A stretch of DNA of 64,000 nt from Bacillus pumilus (GCF_024498355.1 NZ_CP101833.1:1283001-1347000); one strand, 5' to 3'. Shown: positions 27,391 to 36,916, counted from the stretch's first letter. The notes: generated by a model not told the origin, from the letters alone. Numbers and translations: made by a program.

Positions 27391-28176
27391 ATGGATGTCA
27401 ATCTATTTGGAAAAAAAGCATTGGTAGCTGCAAGCAGTCAAGGTATCGGAAAAGCAATAGTCTTTGCTCTAGCAAAAGAGGGCGCAGATGTAATGCTCTC
27501 AGGAAGACATGAGCAGACGCTGAAAGAAACGGTCAAAGAATTGTCCCCGCTTGTAAAAGGGCAGCTGACTTATCAAGTATGTGATGTATCTGACGCCGAG
27601 CAAATCAAGGCGCTTGCCCAAGCAGCAGCTGGTGATGAAAAGCGTCTCGACATTCTTGTGAACAATACAGGCGGTCCTCAAACAGGGACGCTCGAGACCT
27701 TAACGGATCAAGATTGGATGGACTCATTTCAGCTTCATTTACTCAGCTATATCCGGTTATTAAAAGAGGCCTTGCCTTATTTAAAAAAACGCGGCGCACG
27801 CGTGTTAAATATTGCGTCTATGTCGGTGAAAGAACCGATTCCAGGCTTGATGCTGTCGAATACATTTAGACCGGCGATTGCTGGATGGACAAAAACAGCT
27901 GCCCAAGAGCTTGCACAAGATGGCATTTTGATCAATACGTTAGCCCCGGGAAAAATTGAAACAGAGCGCGTCAAACAGTTGGACAAGCACCGCGCGCAAA
28001 CAGAGCATCAATCAGTTGAAGAGATTAAAGCACAAGCAGAACGAGCGATCCCGCTTGGCCGGTACGGACAGCCAGAGGAATTTGCGGCATATGCGGCTTT
28101 CCTTTTATCTGAAGCGAATACATATATGACAGGTCAAACACTGATCATTGATGGTGGATTGACAAAGTCTCTTTAA
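27391..28176 (+). CDS. Short-chain dehydrogenase-like protein with altered active site
   Basis: 261-residue Rossmann-fold SDR resembling FabG. The glycine motif is AASSQGIGKA instead of TGxxxGIG, and NNTGGPQTG replaces NNAG. Aligned with FabG, the catalytic Tyr and Lys of YxxxK are Ser and Arg (LSNTFRPAIAGWTK), while the C-terminal GLTKSL region is intact. This fits the atypical BKR-like SDR subgroup that lacks the standard tetrad. Substrate unknown. RBS AGAGGGGG precedes ATG 27391; ykwC follows 10 bp downstream, so the two form an operon. Confidence 0.8.
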   Translation: MDVNLFGKKALVAASSQGIGKAIVFALAKEGADVMLSGRHEQTLKETVKELSPLVKGQLTYQVCDVSDAEQIKALAQAAAGDEKRLDILVNNTGGPQTGTLETLTDQDWMDSFQLHLLSYIRLLKEALPYLKKRGARVLNIASMSVKEPIPGLMLSNTFRPAIAGWTKTAAQELAQDGILINTLAPGKIETERVKQLDKHRAQTEHQSVEEIKAQAERAIPLGRYGQPEEFAAYAAFLLSEANTYMTGQTLIIDGGLTKSL

Positions 28177-28186
28177 GGAGGAACAC

Positions 28187-29062
28187 GTGATGGCACAAAT
28201 CAAAACAGTTGGTTTCATTGGAATCGGTGTAATGGGACATAGTATGGCAGGACATTTAATGGATGCAGGATATGAGGTTCTCGTGTATACAAGAACGAAA
28301 ACGAAGGCAGACGCATTGATTCAAAAAGGCGCTTCATGGAAGTCAACAGTGAAGGAAATCGCAGCAAGTGCGGATGCTGTCATCACTATGGTCGGGTATC
28401 CATCAGATGTGGAAGAGATCTATTTAGGGGAAGAAGGGCTCGTGACATATGCTGCTCCTGGTACTTATCTCATTGATATGACCACATCGAAGCCTCAGCT
28501 TGCAAAAGAAATTGAAATGAAAGCGAAGGAAAGAGGCCTATTTGCGTTAGATGCACCGGTATCAGGTGGTGACGTAGGGGCGAAGAATGGTACGCTGGCC
28601 ATTATGATTGGCGGAGAAAGGTCAGCCTATGAAGCTTGTCTGCCTCTATTTGAGCACATGGGTGAGAACATTCAATATCAAGGACCGGCTGGAAGCGGCC
28701 AGCATACAAAAATGTGTAACCAAATTGCCATTGCAGCAGGCATGGTAGGTGTCGCAGAGGCAATGGCCTATGCCGAAAAATCAGGTCTTGATCCAGAGCA
28801 GGTGCTCAAAAGCATCACAACAGGAGCTGCAGGAAGCTGGTCCTTGTCAAACCTTGCGCCAAGAATGCTGAAAGGTGATTTCGAGCCAGGATTTTATGTG
28901 AAGCATTTTATCAAGGATATGGGCATTGCACTTGAAGAAGCAGAGCTGATGGAAGAAGAGATGCCAGGCCTCTCACTTGCGAAGTCACTTTATGAAAAGC
29001 TCAGCGAACAGGGCGAAGAAAACAGTGGAACGCAGAGTATTTATAAATTATGGGTAAAATAA
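28187..29062 (+). CDS. ykwC: 3-hydroxyisobutyrate dehydrogenase-family oxidoreductase YkwC
   Basis: Beta-hydroxyacid dehydrogenase (HIBADH/6PGDH family), 291 residues. The N-terminal Rossmann motif is FIGIGVMGHSMAGHLM (~10-25), the substrate signature DAPVSGGDVGAKNGTLAIM (~122-140) and the catalytic Lys in GSGQHTKMCNQIAI (~172). Natural substrate not established. GGAGG precedes ATG 28187 or 28190. Cotranscribed with the atypical SDR upstream. The stop codon runs into a hairpin which is duplicated around a repeat element. Confidence 0.88.
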   Translation: MMAQIKTVGFIGIGVMGHSMAGHLMDAGYEVLVYTRTKTKADALIQKGASWKSTVKEIAASADAVITMVGYPSDVEEIYLGEEGLVTYAAPGTYLIDMTTSKPQLAKEIEMKAKERGLFALDAPVSGGDVGAKNGTLAIMIGGERSAYEACLPLFEHMGENIQYQGPAGSGQHTKMCNQIAIAAGMVGVAEAMAYAEKSGLDPEQVLKSITTGAAGSWSLSNLAPRMLKGDFEPGFYVKHFIKDMGIALEEAELMEEEMPGLSLAKSLYEKLSEQGEENSGTQSIYKLWVK

Positions 29063-29088
29063 AAGCCTGTCCCACGGTTGGACAGGCT
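29061..29088. repeat. Left copy of a duplicated terminator hairpin
   Basis: 28-bp hairpin (AAAAGCCTGTCC / GGACAGGCT arms) overlapping the ykwC stop codon. A near-identical 28-bp copy lies at 29258-29285 on the other side of the repeat element; they differ at a few bases around the loop. This left copy lacks a T-tract. Confidence 0.85.
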
Positions 29089-29257
29089 CAGCGTGTAGAC
29101 AAACCCTCGCATTCGTTGTCAGTCCTGCGTGCCGGTGCTCACGAATGTCAAATTCGCTCCAGTACTCGTCCTTCCTAGACTGCAAAGGTTTTCTATCACG
29201 CTGAAAAGAAGACAAAGGGCTAAAATAAAGTTCATTTTAGCCCTTTGTCAACAATCT
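29089..29257 (+). repeat. MITE-like intergenic repeat, copy 1 (169 bp)
   Basis: First of three copies in the window (also 43133-43295 and, inverted, 59078-59252). It begins CAGCGTGTAGACAAACCC and ends GCCCTTTGTCAACAATCT. The ends form imperfect terminal inverted repeats: CAGCGTGTAGACAAA against CAGATTGTTGACAAA in the best-preserved copy, 12 of 15 positions. Near the right end is an internal palindrome AGGGCTAAAAT / ATTTTAGCCCT. It has no coding capacity. It lies between ykwC and ykwD, flanked by duplicated hairpins. Confidence 0.85.
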
Positions 29258-29289
29258 AAAAGCCTGTCCCTCGGTGGGACAGGCTTTTT
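29258..29289. terminator. Right copy of the duplicated hairpin; terminator ykwC / ykwD
   Basis: AAAAGCCTGTCCC-TCGG-type loop-GGGACAGGCTTTTT: a strong intrinsic terminator facing both ways, between the repeat and the ykwD stop codon. Confidence 0.82.
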
Positions 29290-29293
29290 CATA

Positions 29294-30094
29294 TTATTTT
29301 CCGATGAATTGCTGCGTCCAGTAGTTGCCATCTTTCACATAACCAACACCAATATGTGTATAGTTTTTGTTTAAAATGTTCGCTCTGTGACCTTCACTGT
29401 TCATCCAAGCCGTTACAACTTCTTGAGGTGATCTTTGACCTTGGGCAATGTTTTCACCTGCTGTTTTGTAAGTGATACCGAATTGCTTCATTTGATCAAA
29501 TGGAGATCCGTAAGTTGGGCTTGTATGAGAGAAATAGTTTTTATCTTTCATATCTTGAGATTTTGCGCGCGCCGATTTGCTTAATTTTGAATCAACAGAA
29601 AGTGCCTTTAATCCTTGTTTTGCACGCTCTTTATTTGTCAGCTCAACTACTTCTTTTTCAAATGCATTTAAGCTGCTGTCTGCTTTTGCTGCAGTTGTGT
29701 CTTTTTGGTCAGCTTTTGTGCTGTTATTGTTGTTTGTGTTTTGTTTCGCTGGAGTGCTTGGTTTAGAAGCAGTTGGTTTTTTCACTGATTTTTGTTTTTG
29801 TTCATTTTTTGCTTTGTTTACTTCTTTCACCACTTTTGTACCAGTAACAGGTTGACCGCTTTTGATCAGCTTGTTTAATAGAGCTTCGATCTCTTTTTGG
29901 TTAGACTTGCTTAGCTTGTTCACATCTGAAGAGATATGTAATTTTGCAGCTAATGTATGAAGATCAATGGCTTGATGCTGTACGTGTATGACTTGTTTCA
30001 GGTTAAGCTCCTTTGCATCAGCTGAATGTCCTCCAGTGAACGTAATCAATGCAGCAGCTGTTAGCGCTGAAAAAAAGAATGATTTCTTCTTCAT
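29294..30094 (-). CDS. ykwD: Secreted CAP/SCP-domain protein YkwD
   Basis: 266-residue extracellular protein. Signal peptide MKKKSFFFSALTAAALITFTGGHSADA precedes a ~90-residue Lys/Gln/Ala-rich linker and a C-terminal CAP domain (~150-266) with NKERAKQGLKALSVDSKLSKSA, GENIAQGQRSPQEVVTAWMNSEGHRANIL and HIGVGYVKDGNYWTQQF. CAP-domain proteins of Bacillus resemble SafA/YkwD types with unknown enzymatic role. ATG 30094 follows TAGGAGGAG; the frame continues to 30133 without an RBS. Confidence 0.9.
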   Translation of the reverse strand: MKKKSFFFSALTAAALITFTGGHSADAKELNLKQVIHVQHQAIDLHTLAAKLHISSDVNKLSKSNQKEIEALLNKLIKSGQPVTGTKVVKEVNKAKNEQKQKSVKKPTASKPSTPAKQNTNNNNSTKADQKDTTAAKADSSLNAFEKEVVELTNKERAKQGLKALSVDSKLSKSARAKSQDMKDKNYFSHTSPTYGSPFDQMKQFGITYKTAGENIAQGQRSPQEVVTAWMNSEGHRANILNKNYTHIGVGYVKDGNYWTQQFIGK

Positions 30095-30430
30095 TTTGTA
30101 ACTCCTCCTAAAATCTTTGTTTTGTTTTCTCACAGAAAATCATAACATAGACTTTTTGTTATAAATGTACCAGCATCCTCCATTGACAAAGCGTGTTTGT
30201 CATTTTTGTTAAAGTCATAGAAAGAGCCTCTTCATATCAAAGGATAGGGAATTCTTCCACTTAATGAAAACGACATAAACATACCAATATTTTAAAGTGT
30301 TAGTATATTTTTTTGCAGAATAGGGATTGACAGCTTTTTTTCACTTGTTTCGCTGTAACAACTATTACAAAAGTGTTACAATAATGAGTGGTAATTGTAA
30401 AAGATTGAAAGGATGAGAGGAGCTACATAA

Positions 30431-32557
30431 GTGGGAGAGAAACAGCATCAAGGTGCTGCCGAGCAGAAAAAAATCAAGCGCCGGAACGCCTGGAGGATTA
30501 ATCTCTTTTTCTTCGCTGTATTTAGTTTATTTGCTGTACTTGTGATCAAGCTCGGTGTGCTGCAAATCGTCAATGGTGAGGATTATAAAAAGCAAGCAAA
30601 CCGAACAGAGGTCAAAACAGCATCATACCCGTCTCCAAGAGGAAAAATGTATGACGCGAGAGGAAGAGTCGTCGTTGATAACGAAAGTGTACCTGCGATC
30701 GTTTATACATCAGAAAGCGGTGTGAAAGCGGAGGATAAGATTAAGGTAGCAAGAAAACTTGCGACTTATATAAAAATGGATACTGATTTTTTGAGAGAGC
30801 GAGACATTCGAGATTTCTGGCTGGCCAGCCACCCGGAAGAAGCCGATAAGCTTATTTCAAAAGCAGAGAAAAAGGATATCAATGCGAAAGATGTCTATCC
30901 GCTTCAAGTGAAGCGTGTGCCAAAGAAAGAAGTAAAGGCCATTGAAAACGATGCAAACGAAAAAGCAGTTGCAGCGATCTACCGAAGATTTACAGGCGGC
31001 TATGCCTTTGAGCCTCAAATTGTGAAAGCAATGGACCCAAACGAAGAGAAAAAAGGGGACGAAAAAGTTGCTTTACTCGATGAAACAAAAGAATCAAAAC
31101 AGACATCATCAGAGAGTTTGACATACGAAGAAATTTCACTTGTATCAGAGCACCTTGATGAACTGCCTGGCGTGAATGTCATCAATGACTGGACAAGAAA
31201 ATATCCGTATGAAAAGACCCTTTATAATGTACTTGGCGGTGTGACCACACCAGAGCAAGGAATCATGAAAGAGCGTGAAGATTACTATATGGCAAGAGGC
31301 TACTCGCGAAATGACCGGGTAGGGAAGAGTTATTTAGAATATCAATACGAGGATTTCTTAAATCCAGAAAAAGCAACCGTTCAATATACACAAGTCGGCG
31401 GGAAGCTGCTTGATGAAATCAAGCGGACAGAGGGACGAAGAGGACTTGACCTTGCGCTGACATTTGATATGGAGCTGCAAAAGGAAGTCGACAAGATCGT
31501 CGAATCAGAGCTTAGATCCGCTAGTGCAAGAAACTATATGATGGACCGGGCATTTGTTGTCATGATGGATCCTAACACAGGCGACATTCTCGCCATGTCA
31601 GGAAAGAAAATGGACGGCAGAGATGTCACAGATTATGCCATTGGAAACTTTACAACGCAATATGAGATGGGCTCTGTCGTAAAAGGAGCCACTGTCCTCT
31701 CTGGTTATCAAGACGGGATGTCACACAATCAATCCTATATGGATACACCGCTCTACTTTGCAGGGAGTGGGGGGAAACCGAAAAGGTCTTACAAAGTTCT
31801 TGGGTGGGTTAATGACCTTCAGGCGCTTCAAAAAAGCTCAAACGTCTATATGTTCCAAGTAGCGATGAGGATGGCAGGCATCACCTATCAAAAGGATGGT
31901 CCTCTGCCAGCAAGACCTGAGCATTTACAAAAAATGAGAAATTATTATGCGCAATTCGGTCTTGGCGTGAAAACAGGGATCGACCTGCCGCAGGAATCAA
32001 GCGGAATGCAGACGCATCCTAAGACGGTCGGCGGGCTCTTACTTGATGAAGCAATTGGACAGTATGACACGTACACACCGCTTCAAGTCGCACAATACAT
32101 GTCGACAATCGCCAATGGAGGCAACCGTGTTCAGCCAAGAGTGGTGAAAAGTGTTCACCTTCCAACGAATAAGGAAGAAGTAGGCCCGGTTGTGAAAAAA
32201 TATGAGCCGAAGGTGCTGAATACCATTAACAACTCGAAAGCTGATATTGACCGCGTGAAAATGGGCCTGAAAATGGTCACATCAACAGGTGGGACTGCCG
32301 CTGGCCGGTTCGGTCAGCATGATGTAGCGGGGAAAACAGGCACAGCCCAAACCTTTTACTATGGCGCCAACCGCAGCTGGTGGGGAAATGCCACGTACAA
32401 TTTAACCTTTGGCGGATATTATCCTTCTTCTAATCCAAAGGTGGCTTTTAGTGTCGTGACCCCTTATGTCACAGATAAAGATCCTGTCATTAAAACCATC
32501 CCGAGTAAAATTGTTGATAAGTACGTTGAATTACAAAAAAAATACGAAAAGCAATAA
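30431..32557 (+). CDS. pbpH: Class B penicillin-binding protein PbpH
   Basis: Monofunctional transpeptidase of the elongation machinery, partly redundant with PBP2a in B. subtilis rod-shape maintenance. 708 residues: cytoplasmic tail, membrane helix at ~23-45 (NLFFFAVFSLFAVLVIKLGVL), PBP dimerisation domain (~60-330) with an insertion, then the transpeptidase domain with SVVK (EMGSVVKGAT, ~418), SSN (QKSSNVYMF, ~475) and KTGT (AGKTGTAQTF, ~635). Start GTG 30431 follows GAGGAG. A terminator separates it from kinA. Confidence 0.93.
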   Translation: MGEKQHQGAAEQKKIKRRNAWRINLFFFAVFSLFAVLVIKLGVLQIVNGEDYKKQANRTEVKTASYPSPRGKMYDARGRVVVDNESVPAIVYTSESGVKAEDKIKVARKLATYIKMDTDFLRERDIRDFWLASHPEEADKLISKAEKKDINAKDVYPLQVKRVPKKEVKAIENDANEKAVAAIYRRFTGGYAFEPQIVKAMDPNEEKKGDEKVALLDETKESKQTSSESLTYEEISLVSEHLDELPGVNVINDWTRKYPYEKTLYNVLGGVTTPEQGIMKEREDYYMARGYSRNDRVGKSYLEYQYEDFLNPEKATVQYTQVGGKLLDEIKRTEGRRGLDLALTFDMELQKEVDKIVESELRSASARNYMMDRAFVVMMDPNTGDILAMSGKKMDGRDVTDYAIGNFTTQYEMGSVVKGATVLSGYQDGMSHNQSYMDTPLYFAGSGGKPKRSYKVLGWVNDLQALQKSSNVYMFQVAMRMAGITYQKDGPLPARPEHLQKMRNYYAQFGLGVKTGIDLPQESSGMQTHPKTVGGLLLDEAIGQYDTYTPLQVAQYMSTIANGGNRVQPRVVKSVHLPTNKEEVGPVVKKYEPKVLNTINNSKADIDRVKMGLKMVTSTGGTAAGRFGQHDVAGKTGTAQTFYYGANRSWWGNATYNLTFGGYYPSSNPKVAFSVVTPYVTDKDPVIKTIPSKIVDKYVELQKKYEKQ

Positions 32558-32564
32558 ACAGCAG

Positions 32565-32594
32565 AGAGCACAGCAAGAGAATGTGCTCTTTTTT
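32565..32594 (+). terminator. Terminator of pbpH
   Basis: AGAGCACA / TGTGCTCT stem followed by TTTTT. Confidence 0.78.
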
Positions 32595-32625
32595 GCTGAA
32601 AATATGGACGTTTCACTCGATTATG

Positions 32626-32655
32626 GAAGGAAAATACGGGTTTTCTAGCGAATCT
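32626..32655 (+). promoter_or_regulatory. Sigma-H promoter of kinA
   Basis: GAAGGAAAA (32626-32634), 12-bp spacer, AGCGAATCT (32647-32655): fits RnAGGAwWW - 11/12 - RnnGAATww with a single weak position. kinA is a known sigma-H gene in B. subtilis. Confidence 0.85.
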
Positions 32656-32712
32656 TTTTTATACATCAATCTAAGGACAACCCTAAAAAAATAAAAGGAG
32701 GGTCGGACGACG

Positions 32713-34542
32713 ATGGAACAAAAAATGAAAGATTCGAATCAGTTGTATTCGAATATTGATTTACATGCCGTTCTTTCTTCTAATGGCCGCTTTCTCTACA
32801 TTTCTTCCAACTGTAAACAGCTTTTGCTCTATGAACAAAAGGATGTACTAGGGTGTTTTTTGAAGGACTTTGTTCATAACGAAGATCAATTTCTCGTCGA
32901 AAGCTATTTCTACAATCAGCACATGCTAGAGATTTGCCACTTTAGACTGCTAAGAAGTGATCTTACAGCTGTTTGGATTGAAGCAAGCATTGATTTTGTT
33001 GCTTGTGATGGTTTAGACAACGAATTAGGTAGAGAAATGATCCTGAAAATGAGGGTGCTGGACTCTGAGCCTCAAAAAGCAGCATTTCAAACAACATCAG
33101 ACGTGTCAGAACAGTCGTTATGCAGTCTACCGGCTTTCCAAAATGTCAGTGAAGCTGAAAAGTTAATTGCTATGCTGCCAAATCCGTTATGTATTACGGC
33201 GCTTGGGAAAATTGTGTATGCGAACGATGCGATGCTGCAATTAATGGGGGTATGCACAAGAGATGACATGATCGGCAAGTCCACGTTTGATTTTATTGCC
33301 GAGGATTATCACGACATAGTGAGAAACCGAATTACAAGACTGCAGCAAGGCCTTCCAGTCGGAATGATTGAACAAGAATGGAAGAGGAAAGACGGGAGCA
33401 GCATTCACATTGAAGTAAAGTCATCGCCTACGATCTATCAAAATCAGCGGGCAGAGCTTTTGCTCTTAGTGGACATCTCATCTCGTAAAAAATTCCAAAC
33501 CGTCCTTCAAAAAAGCCGAGAGCGGTATCAGCTGCTTATCCAAAATTCAATTGATACGATTGCGGTCATCCATGATCATAAATGGGTGTTTATGAATGAA
33601 TCGGGCATTAAATTATTTGAAGCCGAACATTACGATAAATTAATAGGAAAGGATATCTTTCATCAAATCCATTCTTGTGATCAGCCAAAAGTCAAAAAAA
33701 GCTTGTCGCGTATTATTGAAAGAGCATCAGATTCTGAGATTGTCACGATGAGCTGCCATACGTTTAAGCATAAGCTGATTTATACAGAAATGGTTTGTAT
33801 CCCAACAACATTCTTTGGAGAAACAGCCGTTCAAATTATTTTAAGAGATATATCCGAGCGAAAGCAGACAGAAGAACTGATGCTGCGCTCTGAAAAATTA
33901 TCGATTGCAGGCCAATTGGCAGCGGGCATTGCACATGAAATAAGGAATCCATTGACGGCCATTAAAGGCTTTTTGCAGCTCATTAAACCGAAAACAAAAG
34001 ATCGTGATCAATATTTCGACATTGTTTTCTCTGAGCTGAGCCGGATTGAGGTTATATTAAGTGAGTTGTTAATGCTCGCGAAGCCGCAGCAAACTGCATC
34101 GATGCAGACGCTTGATTTGAAAAAAATCATCAGCGAAGTCACGGCTTTGTTAGAAACACAGGCCAACTTAAATGGAATTTTAATGAACACAAGTGACATT
34201 GAGGAGGATCTCCTAATGAACGGGGATCAAAATCAGCTCAAGCAGGTGTTTATCAATTTAATCAAAAATGCTGTAGAATCCATGCCGGACGGAGGAAAGG
34301 TAGACATTACGGCCAAAGCAGAAAGAGATGGGATACTCGTCACCATTAGAGACGAAGGGGTCGGCATTCCTGAATCAGTCATGAAGCGAATAGGAGAGCC
34401 CTTTTTAACCACAAAAGAAAAGGGCACTGGACTCGGCCTCATGGTGACATTTAATATTTTAGAAAATCACAACGGGACGATCCGTGTCGATAGTCAGCCT
34501 GAGAAGGGCACCGTGTTTCACATCATGTTTCCTGCAAAATAA
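32713..34542 (+). CDS. kinA: Sporulation sensor histidine kinase KinA
   Basis: Major kinase starting the phosphorelay by phosphorylating Spo0F. 609 residues, no membrane helix, three PAS domains in tandem (~10-120, ~150-260, ~270-385) with PAC-type ends, then DHp H-box GIAHEIRNPLTAIKGFLQL (~407-427) and HATPase with N-box FINLIKNAVESM, G1 DEGVGIPE and G2 GTGLGLMVT. ATG 32713 follows AAAGGAGGG. Monocistronic, sigma-H driven; convergent with patA. Confidence 0.95.
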   Translation: MEQKMKDSNQLYSNIDLHAVLSSNGRFLYISSNCKQLLLYEQKDVLGCFLKDFVHNEDQFLVESYFYNQHMLEICHFRLLRSDLTAVWIEASIDFVACDGLDNELGREMILKMRVLDSEPQKAAFQTTSDVSEQSLCSLPAFQNVSEAEKLIAMLPNPLCITALGKIVYANDAMLQLMGVCTRDDMIGKSTFDFIAEDYHDIVRNRITRLQQGLPVGMIEQEWKRKDGSSIHIEVKSSPTIYQNQRAELLLLVDISSRKKFQTVLQKSRERYQLLIQNSIDTIAVIHDHKWVFMNESGIKLFEAEHYDKLIGKDIFHQIHSCDQPKVKKSLSRIIERASDSEIVTMSCHTFKHKLIYTEMVCIPTTFFGETAVQIILRDISERKQTEELMLRSEKLSIAGQLAAGIAHEIRNPLTAIKGFLQLIKPKTKDRDQYFDIVFSELSRIEVILSELLMLAKPQQTASMQTLDLKKIISEVTALLETQANLNGILMNTSDIEEDLLMNGDQNQLKQVFINLIKNAVESMPDGGKVDITAKAERDGILVTIRDEGVGIPESVMKRIGEPFLTTKEKGTGLGLMVTFNILENHNGTIRVDSQPEKGTVFHIMFPAK

Positions 34543-34568
34543 AAACAACGGCAAGAGAGCCGTTGTTT
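34541..34568. terminator. Bidirectional terminator kinA / patA
   Basis: AAACAACGGC / GCCGTTGTTT hairpin touching the patA stop codon. Confidence 0.8.
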
Positions 34569-35740
34569 CATTCGTCTGTTGAATGTATGGAACGTTTTTC
34601 AAGTATAAATTGTTCTAGCCGGTCAAGTCCTTCTTTCAGCGTTTCAAGTGAGTATGCATAGGAAAGGCGCACATACCCCTCGCCTAATGGAGAGAAAGCA
34701 GAGCCAGGTACGACAGCAAGTCTTGTACTTTCTAACAGCTCCATGCAAAAATCAAATGAACTCATTCCAAACGATTCAATGGATGGAAAAATATAAAAAG
34801 CGCCAGAAGGTTTAATGACCGGAAGCCCCATAGAAATGAGCCGATCATATACATAATCGAGTCTCTTCTTATATTGCTCTCTCATGATGAGTGCATCATC
34901 TACACCATTTGTCACGGCTTCAAGTGCCGCCTTTTGTGAGACAGCCGAGGCACAAGACACGTTATATTGATGTACTTTTAATACATGTTTAGCAATTGGA
35001 GCTGAAGCAAATAAAAAGCCAATTCTCCATCCGGTCATGCTATGAGATTTTGACAGTCCGTTGACCACAATGGTCTGTTCCTTTAGGAAAGAGGCAATTG
35101 AATGATGGGGCCGATCAAATGTCAGCTCACTATAAATTTCGTCGGATAAAATAAAGATGTCCTTTCCTTCAAGCAGCTGGGCAATTTCTTTCAATTCTTC
35201 TTCAGAAAGTGTGACACCTGTTGGGTTTGAAGGGTAAGGAAGGACAACACACTTTGTCTTTTCCGTTAATGCATCCTCAATCAGCTTGGCATTTAATTTA
35301 AAGCCAGCATTCGTTGTGTCGATATGTACGGGCGCCGCGCCGCACATTCGAATGATCGGTTCATAGCCAGGGTAAACAGGTCCAGGTAAAATGACCTCAT
35401 CACCCTCAGTCAAAATGGTTCGAAACGCAGCATCAATTGCTTGACTTGCACCTGTTGTGACAATGATTTCTGACTCTGCATCATAATCAAGATTCACTTT
35501 CTTCTTGATGTAATGCTGGATCGCTTGTCTTAGCTCTAGGAAACCAGCATTATGAGTATATGAGGTGAAATTCTCGTCAATGGCTGCTTTAGCAGCTGTT
35601 TTAACATGATGCGGCGTATAAAAATCGGGCTGACCTATAGTCAATGAAACGACATCCTCATATGACGATACGAGATTTGAAAATGTTCGAATGCCTGAAA
35701 TTTCAATATCCTTTACTCTTGGATTCAGCAAATGCTCCAT
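34568..35740 (-). CDS. patA: N-acetyl-L,L-diaminopimelate aminotransferase PatA
   Basis: PLP-dependent class I/II aminotransferase, 390 residues, acting between DapH and DapL in the acetylated lysine pathway. Lys-aldimine site in VVNGLSKSHSMTGWRIGF (~235), PLP contacts in TGASQAIDAAFRTIL (~95), YPSNPTGVTLS (~170) and FILSDEIYSEL (~200). dapH and dapL lie at 55-57 kb in the same window. ATG 35740 follows AAGGTGATGAG. In B. subtilis it also follows kinA. Confidence 0.92.
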   Translation of the reverse strand: MEHLLNPRVKDIEISGIRTFSNLVSSYEDVVSLTIGQPDFYTPHHVKTAAKAAIDENFTSYTHNAGFLELRQAIQHYIKKKVNLDYDAESEIIVTTGASQAIDAAFRTILTEGDEVILPGPVYPGYEPIIRMCGAAPVHIDTTNAGFKLNAKLIEDALTEKTKCVVLPYPSNPTGVTLSEEELKEIAQLLEGKDIFILSDEIYSELTFDRPHHSIASFLKEQTIVVNGLSKSHSMTGWRIGFLFASAPIAKHVLKVHQYNVSCASAVSQKAALEAVTNGVDDALIMREQYKKRLDYVYDRLISMGLPVIKPSGAFYIFPSIESFGMSSFDFCMELLESTRLAVVPGSAFSPLGEGYVRLSYAYSLETLKEGLDRLEQFILEKRSIHSTDE

Positions 35741-36031
35741 TTCTCATCACCTTAAAATATTTATGTTTTTATCCTATTTTACCATTCACTGCATAAATGT
35801 CACCTGCGGAAGGGCATCGGATATCATTATATGTAGTCTATTCTCCTATCCATCACAGCATGAGTGATATATTGAAGAAAGAGCAACATTTATTATAGCG
35901 TAACCAGCTCGGAAAATACAGGCTGTGATGATGATTAGAAAACGGCAAAACTGCGTAAAATGAAAGAACGTGAGAATGAAGTCATGGGAATGGCTTTCAT
36001 AGACATACGATCTCCTGAAGGAGGACGATAG

Positions 36032-36916
36032 ATGGAACAATCAGCGAAGACATCGAAAATAGCATTTCTATCCGTGATGAGTAACACATTTGTTGTGATC
36101 TTAAAAATCATTGTGGGGCTGTTAACTGGATCTGTTGCTGTTTTATCAGAAGCCATTCATTCCTTTCTCGATTTAATGGCATCTTTTATTGCATTTATCT
36201 CTGTTCGTATTTCAAGAAAGCCAGCAGATTCAAAACATCCTTATGGACATGGAAAAGTCGAAAATATTTCTGGAACCATTGAGACCCTGTTGATCTTTGT
36301 TGCTGGCATTTGGATCATATACGAATGTGTTCACAAATTAATGCATCCAGAGCCCGTCAAGCTGCCTATACTTGGCATTGTGGTCATGCTGTTAGGCGCG
36401 CTCATCAATTTTGTTGTATCGAGGGTTGTGAACAAAGAGGCAGAGAGAGTACATTCTGTCGCCATGAAATCGAATGCGCTGCATCTTTTAACAGATGTTT
36501 ATACGTCATTAGGGGTGGCATTTAGTTTATTGCTTGTTGCATTAACAGATTGGTATTTCCTAGATCCGATCATTGGTATGATTCTGGCCCTTTTTATTAT
36601 GCGTGAAGCGTTTAAACTCATGAAGGAAGCCTTCCCGCCGCTTGTAGACGCCCGGTTAACACCGGAGGAAGAACAATCGATAGAAGCTATCATTCAAGCA
36701 TTCAGCCAAGAATTCATTGAATACCATGACTTTCGAACAAGACGGTCTGGTGCAGAAGAATATATTGATTTCCATTTGATTGTGGATGGAAAAACTACCA
36801 TTAAAGATGTTCACCAATTATGTGATCGAATCGAAGAGAAGATTCAGCATGAATTTCCGCATGCACAAATCTTTATTCATGTGGAACCTGAAAGTGAAAG
36901 AAGTTCACAAACGTAA
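36032..36916 (+). CDS. Cation diffusion facilitator transporter
   Basis: 294-residue CDF metal/proton antiporter. About six membrane helices (~10-215), then a cytoplasmic ferredoxin-like domain ending HIFIHVEPE-type. Metal-site motifs are HxxxD twice: EAIHSFLDLMAS in helix 2 and NALHLLTDVYTS in helix 5. The metal cannot be told from sequence; members near FieF/MamM/YeaB move Zn, Fe or Mn. GGAGG precedes ATG 36032. It is not between patA and cheV in B. subtilis. Own terminator downstream. Confidence 0.85.
   Translation: MEQSAKTSKIAFLSVMSNTFVVILKIIVGLLTGSVAVLSEAIHSFLDLMASFIAFISVRISRKPADSKHPYGHGKVENISGTIETLLIFVAGIWIIYECVHKLMHPEPVKLPILGIVVMLLGALINFVVSRVVNKEAERVHSVAMKSNALHLLTDVYTSLGVAFSLLLVALTDWYFLDPIIGMILALFIMREAFKLMKEAFPPLVDARLTPEEEQSIEAIIQAFSQEFIEYHDFRTRRSGAEEYIDFHLIVDGKTTIKDVHQLCDRIEEKIQHEFPHAQIFIHVEPESERSSQT

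Noticed and set aside
29129..29374. ORF sharing a long peptide with one at 59070-59312
   Set aside because: The shared peptide comes from the non-coding repeat copies 1 and 3, not from paralogous genes.
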